Shown here: piece after piece, positions 1-5,766 of the stretch
Position numbering within the stretch: position 1 is the stretch's first letter
Layout: the number at the start of each line of letters is the position of its first letter
Assembly: GCA_009885595.1 (NCBI GenBank)
Contig: VFKJ01000222.1
Location: 1 to 5,766, forward strand
Direction: 5' to 3'
DNA from: Myxococcales bacterium
GTDB taxonomy: Bacteria > Myxococcota > Myxococcia > Myxococcales > Myxococcaceae
DNA: 5,766 nt
Made by a program: the position numbers and the translations under genes
Notes under the pieces: generated by a model
Told to the model about the DNA's origin: nothing
What the model saw: the letters and a program-made list of their open reading frames with translations, nothing else
Databases searched by the model: none

Positions 1-229
1 CACTGCAGAGCCCCTGCTCGCAGATGAGCGGGAACGAGCACGCCGCGCAGCTCGCACCCTGCACCCCGCACGCGTCCGTCGTCAGGCCTGGCTGGCATCG
101 GCCCATCACGTCACAGCAGCCCGCGCAGCCCGTCGGCGTGCACGTCGACGTCGAGGTCGATCCACAGCCGAAGCTCGTGAGCAGCAGCACCGCACCCACG
201 ACGATCGCAAGACTCAGGAAGCGCGACAT
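1..229 (-). CDS. Small Cys-rich lipoprotein, 5' part only (truncated by window edge)
   Basis: The minus strand is open from an ATG at 229 to the left edge, giving 76 codons with the 3' end missing. The protein begins MSRFLSLAIVVGAVLLLTSFGC, a short Arg-containing n-region, a hydrophobic core and a lipobox-like end (S-F-G-C, Cys22), so it is probably an exported lipoprotein. After a Ser/Thr linker (residues 24-34) come ten Cys in 46 residues, at 30, 35, 38, 39, 45, 54, 61, 64, 70 and 75. The pattern is C-x4-C-x2-CC-x5-C-x8-C-x6-C-x2-C-x5-C-x4-C, with a GCCDxxGxC core. I recognise this spacing from disulfide-rich surface lipoproteins common in myxobacteria, whose function is unknown to me. It follows the propeller lipoprotein on the same strand after 65 bp, so co-transcription is possible. 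The Shine-Dalgarno match (AGGGC upstream of ATG) is weak. The rest of the protein could carry further domains that cannot be seen here. Confidence 0.8.
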   Translation of the reverse strand, partial: MSRFLSLAIVVGAVLLLTSFGCGSTSTSTCTPTGCAGCCDVMGRCQPGLTTDACGVQGASCAACSFPLICEQGLCS

Positions 230-272
230 GATCGGGCCCTGTAGCGCATTTGCGCCGCACGCTCATGCCGTC

Positions 273-285
273 CCGACCAGGTCGG
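273..285. repeat. 13-bp inverted repeat between the two minus-strand genes
   Basis: Arms CCGACC and GGTCGG flank a single A, between the stop of the propeller gene (295-297) and the start of the Cys-rich gene (229). The centre is too short for a hairpin using the full arms, and no T-run follows on either strand. An intrinsic terminator is therefore unlikely. A protein-binding dyad or chance in GC-rich DNA are both possible. Confidence 0.3.
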
Positions 286-294
286 CCAGAGAGG

Positions 295-1590
295 TCAGCG
301 CAGCGCCCGATAGAAGACCTCGCGGCTCGTGCTCAGGCCGGTCCACACGGCGTGGATCGTGGTCCCGTCGGGGCTCCTGGTGATCGACGGACCGAAGTTG
401 GCGCGCGTCTGACCACTGATGACGTACTCCCGGGCCCACTCGCCGTCGGTGCCCCACTTGAAGAACGTCTCGAACACGCCGCTGCGGTTGTCCTGCCAGA
501 CCACGTAGACGGTGCCGTCGTCGGTCGCGGCCACCGAGGGCAGATCGATGTTCACGCCATCACCCAGCACCGCAGGCGTGGTCGTGAGCTTCTCCGGCGC
601 ACCCCAGGTGACGCCGTCGTCGCGCGACCCCACGTAGTACATCTCCCAGCTCAGGTTCCCGTCGTCCTTGTCGTCGTGAAAGACGACGTGCACGCGGCCG
701 TTGGCGCTCACCGCGAGGCTCTGATCCGACGAGCCAGAAGAGGGCGTGTTGCTCAAGTTCACCTCGGGTTCCCAGGTGGTTCCCCCGTTGAGCGAACGCG
801 AAAGGTGCACGTCTCTGCGCTTGAGCCCACCGACCACCACGCCATCGCGATCGTCTTGCCAGACGACCCAGGCGATGCCGCGGTCCATCGCGCACACCGG
901 CGCTTCCTTCGCGCTCACAGAGGTCGCGATGGGGAACGTCGTGAAGGTGAGCCCGTCGTCTGACGAGTGGGCGGCGTGGAGCGTCTTTCTCGTGGTGTCC
1001 GTGGAGATGATGTTCACCATCGTCCCTGCCTGGCAGATGGTCGCGCCACCGAAGTCGTCTCCACCGGTCGCGACGAGAACGGGCGCGGAGAACGTCACGC
1101 CGTCGGTGGAGCGTTGGTAGAAGGTCTGCCGCGGCGCCACCGGGTCTCCCGCGGCGTTCTCGACGAACACGCCCCAGGTCACGTGAACGGTGCCCGCGGG
1201 GCTGACCGCGAGCATCGGCCCATTCACGCGTACCTGCTGGTCGGGGCCCACGCTCACCTGCGCCGCGAGGTCGGAGATCTTCGCGGGCTCGCTCCAGGCC
1301 CCCGACGCGTCCGAGCGCGTGAGGTAGATCTCCGGGAACCGCGGGTCGAGGTGGGCATCGCGAAAGCCGACGTACGCGCGGCCTGAGCTGTCCACGCCCA
1401 CCTGGAAGCCGTTGGCTTCCTGCATCAGGCTCTCCGCCGGGTCGCCGGTCAGGTTGACGATGTCGCCCCAGGCCGTCCCCCGTGGGCCGGGCGGCGTGGG
1501 ACTCGGTTGGGGTGCGGGCGCCCTGCAACCCTGTGCGCACAACACCACGGCGACGGCGACCGGAAGGAAAGGGTGAGCAGGCGTCAGCAT
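295..1590 (-). CDS. Lipoprotein with Asp-box (BNR/sialidase-like) beta-propeller
   Basis: 431 aa, ATG at 1590. Residues 1-21 form a signal peptide with a hydrophobic core (VAVAVVLC) ending A-Q-G-Cys22, a relaxed lipobox. A Pro-rich linker follows (about 23-37). The rest is repeats of a core strand resembling YVVWQDNRSG, at about 73, 136, 192, 241, 301, 362 and 413. Asp-box turns follow several of them: SSDDGLTF 209-216, SLNGGTTW 266-273, SRDDGVTW 322-329 and a degenerate STDGVTF at 161. This marks the sialidase/BNR beta-propeller superfamily. I count seven blades, not the six of true sialidases. I do not see an F/YRIP motif or a clear Arg triad, so enzymatic sialidase activity is not supported and a surface binding role is as likely. 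A GGGAG sits only 3 nt before the ATG, an unusually tight Shine-Dalgarno spacing, but the start is fixed by the signal peptide. It is transcribed divergently from the PPC-like lipoprotein gene and lies upstream of the Cys-rich lipoprotein gene. Confidence 0.9.
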   Translation of the reverse strand: MLTPAHPFLPVAVAVVLCAQGCRAPAPQPSPTPPGPRGTAWGDIVNLTGDPAESLMQEANGFQVGVDSSGRAYVGFRDAHLDPRFPEIYLTRSDASGAWSEPAKISDLAAQVSVGPDQQVRVNGPMLAVSPAGTVHVTWGVFVENAAGDPVAPRQTFYQRSTDGVTFSAPVLVATGGDDFGGATICQAGTMVNIISTDTTRKTLHAAHSSDDGLTFTTFPIATSVSAKEAPVCAMDRGIAWVVWQDDRDGVVVGGLKRRDVHLSRSLNGGTTWEPEVNLSNTPSSGSSDQSLAVSANGRVHVVFHDDKDDGNLSWEMYYVGSRDDGVTWGAPEKLTTTPAVLGDGVNIDLPSVAATDDGTVYVVWQDNRSGVFETFFKWGTDGEWAREYVISGQTRANFGPSITRSPDGTTIHAVWTGLSTSREVFYRALR

Positions 1591-1777
1591 GAGCTCCCAG
1601 CGTCACACGACCACGCGCGTCTGAGGAGCGTCAGAGTGCCATGGGGCGCGGTGATCACTGCGCAGAGTGAACGCGAGGGTGCACCACTCCTGTGTAAACA
1701 AGGGCGCACTTTTCGCTGTCTTTCGCGGGGTTGCGAGCCTCCGCGAGGGGCACGGCTCTTGCGAACTGGTCGTCGCC
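1591..1777. promoter_or_regulatory. Divergent intergenic region holding both promoters
   Basis: These 187 bp separate the start codons of two divergently transcribed lipoprotein genes, so promoters for both should lie here. The stretch 1690-1735 is visibly less GC-rich than the flanking genes (TGTGTAAACAAGG, ACTTTTCG). I find no convincing -35/-10 pair for a housekeeping sigma factor on either strand. On the minus strand TTTACA resembles a -35 but has no TATAAT-like box at the right distance. If the PPC-like gene started at the GTG at 1667 instead, this region would shrink to 76 bp. Confidence 0.55.
1646..1663. promoter_or_regulatory. 18-bp imperfect dyad, candidate operator
   Basis: The sequence GCGCGGTGATCACTGCGC has a perfect 8-bp core, GTGATCAC. 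Outside it one mismatched pair is followed by four further complementary pairs, so 16 of 18 positions are symmetric. It lies 56 bp upstream of the propeller gene's ATG and about 115 bp upstream of the GTG at 1778, where a regulator of a divergent gene pair would be expected to bind. It could also be chance. I cannot name a regulator family. Confidence 0.4.
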
Positions 1778-3955
1778 GTGAGTCCTCGCTCGATCATTCC
1801 AGCCGTCATCACCGCAGCGTTCCTCTGCCTGCCCTGCGGCTGCGAACCCGCGCCACCCGAAGAGGAGGAGGTTCCCGAGTTCGTCCCCCCGCCCGACATC
1901 TGCAACAAGCTCGAGGAGGCGCTCACCAACCCTGCGTGCGAGCTTGCGCTGGGGCAGGTGCAGCGCGAGCTGCTCGGAACCCTGGGTGATCAAGACTGCT
2001 ACCTGGTGCAGATCCCGGCGGGGCTCACCGACCGCAGCCTGCTCCACGTCCGCGCCGGCTACGCGGTCCCCGCGACGGGCGTCAACCTGACGATCAACGT
2101 GTTGCGGCCGAACAACACGAGCATCACCAGCGGCTCGGACATCCACCAGCAGGCCGCACCGAAGCCCGTGGACCTGATCGTTCCCTTCAACGAGTCGGGC
2201 ACGAAGATCCTGGTGATGGTGTCGGACGCGGCGACGGGTGGCCGTGCGCATTACGACGTGCGCGCGCCCTATTCGCTGGTGGTGGAGTTGGTGGAGAACC
2301 CCGACGCCAACGAGCCCAACGACACCACCCCCACGCCCATTCCGCTCGCAGCCGAGGGCGTCTCGATGAAGGGCAGCCAGACCGGCTACGTGGCCACCGC
2401 GAACGACGTCGATCGCTTCTCCTTCGAGGCACCTGCAGGGCGCAAGGTCACCTACCTGCACATCACCAGCCCCAGGCAGACCCCGGTCCCTGCCTACCGG
2501 CTCGCGTACACGCTCAAGGACGCCGCCGACGTGCCCGTCGCGGAGGGCCACGTGGCCAACGAGTTCAACGGCGTGGACCTGGCGACGGTGCGAATCACCA
2601 ACGGCGGCAAGTACACGCTGGCGATCCAGGGCTACCGCGGCGGCGCGAACGACGGCGTGACCACGGTCCCGGGCGACCTGAAGCAGCAGTACAAGGTCGA
2701 CGTGCTGGTGCTCCCGGAAGTGGACTCGTACGAGCCCAACGACACCATGCAGACGGCGCGCGCGGTGAGCTTGAGCGCGCCCGGCAACACCGCGAACCTC
2801 ACCGCCCGCCTCGGCCACATCCCAGACCCGGACTGGTTCGGCGTCGACCTCGCGCCCAGCACGAAGCCGACGGTGCTCTATTACAAGGTGACCCCGACCT
2901 CGAACGGCGGGCGGTTCGCCACGCTGCCGGGACCGATCGATCGAATGGTCCGCGTGTTCATGCCCGTGACGCAGGGGGCGACCGAGGCAGACAGACAGAA
3001 CGCCTGCCGGACCAACGCCACCGTCTGCCCGCGCAAGGACAACGACGACGCCGAGATGAGGGCGCTGGTGGACACGTACTGCGGCCTCTCGCCGCCGCGC
3101 TGCATGATCGCCTCGCGCGTGGAGACGCAGAGGTTCACCGAGCTCAAGAACTTCGAAGGCGCCGTCCCGGTGCCGCCGCACGCCTCGACCACGCGCGTCT
3201 ACCTGCTGGTGCAGGACGACGGCAGCAACTGGGCCGACGACCTCGACTACCAGCTGAAGGTCGAGTGGCGCGCCGATCCCGACGAGGAGTCCCGGTTCGT
3301 CGGCTCATCCGAGCAGACCGTGGTGCGGACGCTGGCCAGCGACACCGGGAGCACCTTCCCCAACCCTCCATCGGGCGCGGCGTTCGAGCTCACCGGCAGC
3401 CTCACCTACGGGCACGCTTTCACCCGCAACCTGGACCCCACGGACGCGCAGGGCGTTCGCGCGCCGAATGACTACGACGTCCACACCAGCGACACGGACC
3501 GCTACGAGCTCCGCTTCCCCACCGGCGTGAGCGGAGACAAGACCTGGGAGCTGCAGTGGGAGATCGAGCACGGCGGCGCGGGTGGACCGCCGTACGACGT
3601 GGTGCTGGCCATCGAGTTCTGCGTGGGCACGGGGTGCACCGTGGTCGCGCGCAGCATCGGCTACAAGGGCGGGAACCTCGGCGCGTGGCACAGCGCGGGC
3701 GTGCAGGGGGCGGCCTTCCAGCCGGTGTACAGCCGGGCCGCCCTGTCCGACCGCACGCAGGTGACGGCGCTCGCCTGGGGCTGCTTCTGCTTCGAGAGTC
3801 GCTTCGTCCTGGCGGGGAAGTTCTTCCTCACCGTCACCGGAGTGGACCGGACGTCCTACGCCCCCGCGCCGTACCACGTGCGCACCGCGTACACGGGCTA
3901 CCCCAAGCCGTACAACGGCGGCATGTGCCCCGTGCCGTGCGGCTTCACCAACTGA
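1778..3955 (+). CDS. Lipoprotein with PPC-like (EPNDT) beta-sandwich modules
   Basis: 725 aa from the GTG at 1778. The frame is open further upstream, with another GTG at 1667. I prefer 1778 because it places a signal peptide at the N-terminus (SPRSIIPAVITAAFLCLPCGC) with lipid attachment at Cys22 or Cys20. Neither start has a good Shine-Dalgarno site. An acidic Pro/Glu linker follows (23-38). Repeated modules resemble bacterial pre-peptidase C-terminal (PPC) domains. The first is degenerate, around GDQDCY (70-75). The second has EPNDT at 179-183 and DVDRF at 210-214. The third has EPNDT at 319-323 and DPDWF at 350-354. A C-terminal PPC-like part has DTDRY at 572-576. The third module carries an insertion with a symmetric Cys set (410, 417, 435, 442). 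More Cys cluster near the C-terminus (GCFCF, MCPVPC). No protease or other catalytic domain is visible, although PPC domains usually accompany secreted enzymes. A surface binding or structural protein is the best reading. The next gene begins 46 bp downstream, with no terminator between. Confidence 0.88.
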   Translation: MSPRSIIPAVITAAFLCLPCGCEPAPPEEEEVPEFVPPPDICNKLEEALTNPACELALGQVQRELLGTLGDQDCYLVQIPAGLTDRSLLHVRAGYAVPATGVNLTINVLRPNNTSITSGSDIHQQAAPKPVDLIVPFNESGTKILVMVSDAATGGRAHYDVRAPYSLVVELVENPDANEPNDTTPTPIPLAAEGVSMKGSQTGYVATANDVDRFSFEAPAGRKVTYLHITSPRQTPVPAYRLAYTLKDAADVPVAEGHVANEFNGVDLATVRITNGGKYTLAIQGYRGGANDGVTTVPGDLKQQYKVDVLVLPEVDSYEPNDTMQTARAVSLSAPGNTANLTARLGHIPDPDWFGVDLAPSTKPTVLYYKVTPTSNGGRFATLPGPIDRMVRVFMPVTQGATEADRQNACRTNATVCPRKDNDDAEMRALVDTYCGLSPPRCMIASRVETQRFTELKNFEGAVPVPPHASTTRVYLLVQDDGSNWADDLDYQLKVEWRADPDEESRFVGSSEQTVVRTLASDTGSTFPNPPSGAAFELTGSLTYGHAFTRNLDPTDAQGVRAPNDYDVHTSDTDRYELRFPTGVSGDKTWELQWEIEHGGAGGPPYDVVLAIEFCVGTGCTVVARSIGYKGGNLGAWHSAGVQGAAFQPVYSRAALSDRTQVTALAWGCFCFESRFVLAGKFFLTVTGVDRTSYAPAPYHVRTAYTGYPKPYNGGMCPVPCGFTN
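2312..2855 (+). repeat. Tandem PPC-like modules inside the lipoprotein gene
   Basis: Two modules each begin with EPNDT (codons at 2312 and 2732) and continue to a D-x-D-aromatic strand about 31-33 residues later. The EPNDT codons lie exactly 420 bp (140 codons) apart. The DNA around them is identical over 18 nt (ACGAGCCCAACGACACCA), while the surrounding protein has diverged. This fits an old in-frame module duplication. Family-level conservation plus shared codon preference could also produce the match. Confidence 0.6.
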
Positions 3956-3987
3956 CGAGGCGGCTGCGCGACGTCCGGCCCGGCGCG

Positions 3988-3993
3988 GGTGAT
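3988..3993 (+). promoter_or_regulatory. Shine-Dalgarno site (GGTGAT) for the beta-helix gene
   Basis: GGTGAT matches the 3' half of the full anti-SD complement (AGGAGGTGAT) and ends 8 nt before the ATG at 4002, an ideal spacing. It decides the start: ATG 4002 is the natural initiation codon, even though the long coding frame downstream is in a different phase. Confidence 0.6.
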
Positions 3994-4001
3994 ACTCGGG
4001 C

Positions 4002-5766
4002 ATGCGCCTGATCGCCCTTCGTCGCCCTCTGGTCGTCACTGGTGCTCGCCCAGGATGCGCTCGTCCCCGGCGCGGTGGAGCTCGATCGGCCGACGCTCGC
4101 CGCCGTGGGCGTGCGGTGGTTGATCAGCGGAGACGCGAACCGCAACGCCGCAGGCACCCTGCGCTATCGCGTGATGGGCACGACGGACTGGCGAGCTGGG
4201 CCGCCCCTGCACCGCGTGCACCCGGAGAACGTGACCGCCATCACCGTACCCGAGCAGCTCTCAGGCTCGGTGTTCGACCTGCGGCCGGGTACCACGTACG
4301 AGCTCGAGCTCACCTCGGTGGACCCGGACGGTGGCGGCACGGCGACGACGGTCACCTCGACGACGCGTTCGGTCCCGGCGGATCCCGCCGCCCCGCGCGC
4401 GCGCAGCGTGACGAGCGCCGCCACGCTCACCACGGCGCTCTCAGGCGCCCAGGCAGGCGACGTGATCACCCTCGCAGACGGGGTCTACCAGGGGAACTTC
4501 GCGCTCAACGCGAGCGGCACCGCGAGCAACCCCATCGTCCTTCGCGGCACCTCGCGTGACGGCACGGTGCTCGACGGCAACGGCTGCACCGCGTGCAACG
4601 TGGTCGAGATCTACGGCAGCTTCGTGCACCTGGAGAACCTGACCATTCGCAACGCCAGCCGCGCGCTCCGGTTCCAGGGCGCGGGCGCTCAGGGCAACGT
4701 GGTCCGCCGCGTTCACGTGCTGAACGTGACGCTCGGCATCGGCAGCAGGCCTGATCAGCTCGACTTCTACCTCTGCGACAACCTGCTCGAGGGCCGGCTC
4801 ACCTGGCCCGCCGTCTACGCGGACGACAGCGGCGCGCACGCCAACGACGACGGCATCCGCGTGGAAGGGAGCGGGCACGTGGTCTGCCACAACGACCTCA
4901 TCGGCTTCGGCGATGCGATGAAGTCGGAGCAGGTCAACGCGCGCTCGATCGACTTCTACGGGAACGAGATCCGCAGCTGCTACGACAACGCGATGGAGCT
5001 CGACACGAGCTCCGGCAACGCGCGCGCGCTGCGCAACCGCATCACCAATTGCTACGCGCCGATCTCGTTCCAACCGATCTACGGCGGGCCCGTGTACGCG
5101 ATTCGCAACGTGGTGGTGAACGTGGTGAACGAGCAGATGAAGTTCCACTCGCTGGGTGGTGTCGACGAGACCAGCGGCATCTATGCCTGGCACAACACCT
5201 TCGTCTCCCCGCGGCTCGCGCTCAACCTGCAGGACAGCACCACCGCACATCACTTCCGCGTGCAGAACAACCTCTTCGTCGGGCCTGTGACGGTGGTGGG
5301 GACGCGCGCGGTCGACTGGACTGGCCGCATCAGCGACGGGCAGTTCGACTACGACGGGTATTTCCCCGACGGCCGCATGAGCTGGAACTTCGGCACGTAC
5401 ACGACGTTCATGAACTTCGCCGCGGCACAGGCTGCGAGCGTCGAGACGCACGGCCGATTGCTGACGATGCCGATCTTCGCCAGCGGGCTCGTGGGGCCGG
5501 CCGACTACCACCCGGTGATGTCGCCCGCTGACGTCACGTTGGCCACCAGCTCGAACGCGATCGACGTGGGCCTGGCGATCTCCGGAGTGAACGACGGCTT
5601 CCAGGGTGCGGGGCCCGACCTGGGGGCGCTGGAGAAGGGTTGCGCGCTGCCGGTGTACGGAATTCGCGCGCTGGGTGTCGATGAGACGAACGAACCGCTG
5701 GGGTGCGATGGACGCCGGAGCGATACATTCATGAGGCCGCCACGGGGCAATCATCGGGTGGATGCA
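4002..5766 (+). CDS. Secreted FN3 + right-handed parallel beta-helix protein, 3' truncated, apparent 5' frameshift
   Basis: The frame whose codons begin at 4012 (tcg) is open to the last base, about 585 codons without a stop, so the 3' end lies outside the window. The SD site and ATG at 4002 are one base out of phase with it. Removing one C of 4015-4017 gives MRLIAFVALWSSLVLAQDA, a textbook signal peptide cut after VLA. Residue numbers below assume this. Without the correction the first usable start is GTG 4042, with no signal peptide. About 28-122 is a fibronectin-III-like domain (RPGTTYELEL at 94). About 140-545 is a right-handed beta-helix. It opens with AQAGDVITLADGVYQG (149-164) and GTASNPIVLRG, as in PL6/chondroitinase-B-type and related pectin-lyase folds. 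Asn-rich rungs follow (ANDDGIRVEGSG at 280, WHNTFV at 396, QNNLFVG at 421). It closes with GPDLGALE near 537-544. The tail has Cys547 and Cys568. The fold suggests polysaccharide binding or cleavage. I cannot assign catalytic residues, so substrate and activity are unknown. Confidence 0.82.
4011..4020 (+). other. Likely frameshift point (extra base) at the start of the beta-helix gene
   Basis: Phase changes here. Reading from ATG 4002 gives M-R-L-I-A and then an Arg/Pro-rich nonsense frame. The real frame reads F-V-A-L-W-S-S-L-V-L-A-Q from 4018, but upstream it meets TGA at 4009-4011. One surplus base in the CCC run at 4015-4017 reconciles the two. It may be a sequencing or assembly error, a true mutation silencing secretion, or a programmed event. 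The short homopolymer argues neither way. Confidence 0.55.

Noticed and set aside
24..383. Plus-strand ORFs at 24-383 and 250-963
   Set aside because: They are antisense to the Cys-rich and propeller lipoprotein genes and show no domain or export signal of their own.
560..1606. Second minus-strand frame of 348 codons overlapping the propeller gene
   Set aside because: It is an Arg-rich out-of-frame reading of the propeller gene, without signal peptide or domain features.
1678..1685. 8-bp palindrome GGTGCACC in the divergent region
   Set aside because: Symmetry does not extend beyond 8 bp, and such short palindromes are expected by chance.
1655..3181. Long antisense ORF (508 codons) opposite the PPC-like lipoprotein gene
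   Set aside because: Its translation is dominated by Arg, His, Val and Gly with no signal, domain or motif. The plus strand has clear PPC motifs, so this is a shadow caused by high GC at third codon positions.
3956..4001. Possible terminator between the PPC-like and beta-helix genes
   Set aside because: GC-rich with no clean stem-loop and no T-run. The SD site lies in this gap, so read-through or co-transcription is more likely.
4002..4559. The 185-codon uninterrupted frame from ATG 4002
   Set aside because: After five residues it becomes Arg/Pro/His-rich with no domain. The FN3 and beta-helix sequence is in the adjacent frame. Only the ATG and SD of this frame seem genuine.
4441..5754. Long antisense ORF (437 codons) opposite the beta-helix gene
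   Set aside because: Low-complexity His/Arg/Val/Ala composition and no recognisable domain, while the plus strand encodes a coherent beta-helix.

Overview
The window is GC-rich with strong G/C preference at third codon positions. It encodes only exported or surface-type proteins. Three are lipoproteins, among them a Cys-rich GCCDxxGxC-type protein and one with EPNDT/PPC-like modules. This combination is typical of large-genome Myxococcota and relatives, so that is my best guess for the organism. It is an inference from style and rests on no marker gene.

Layout: (1) 229 to beyond position 1, minus strand: the first 76 codons of a small Cys-rich lipoprotein, cut by the left edge. (2) 1590-295, minus strand: a 431-aa lipoprotein with a beta-propeller carrying Asp-box (BNR/sialidase-type) repeats, 65 bp upstream of gene 1 and possibly co-transcribed with it. 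(3) 1591-1777: a divergent intergenic region with an 18-bp imperfect dyad (1646-1663). (4) 1778-3955, plus strand: a 725-aa lipoprotein with PPC-like beta-sandwich modules. (5) About 4002 to beyond 5766, plus strand: a secreted protein with an FN3-like domain followed by a right-handed parallel beta-helix (pectin-lyase-like). It is still open at the right edge. Its Shine-Dalgarno site and ATG lie one base out of frame with the rest, which suggests an extra base near 4015-4017 or a real frameshift.

How they may work together: all four products are predicted to leave the cytoplasm and have repeat-built all-beta folds or a disulfide-rich composition. A shared role in cell-surface or extracellular glycan or protein binding is plausible, but nothing in the sequence proves a pathway. 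I see no RNA gene, mobile element, CRISPR array, origin or convincing intrinsic terminator. There is no clear sign of a new multi-gene system. The most informative points are the two edge-truncated genes, the apparent frameshift at the start of the beta-helix gene, the predicted seven-bladed propeller closed by its N-terminus, and the dyad in the divergent promoter region.
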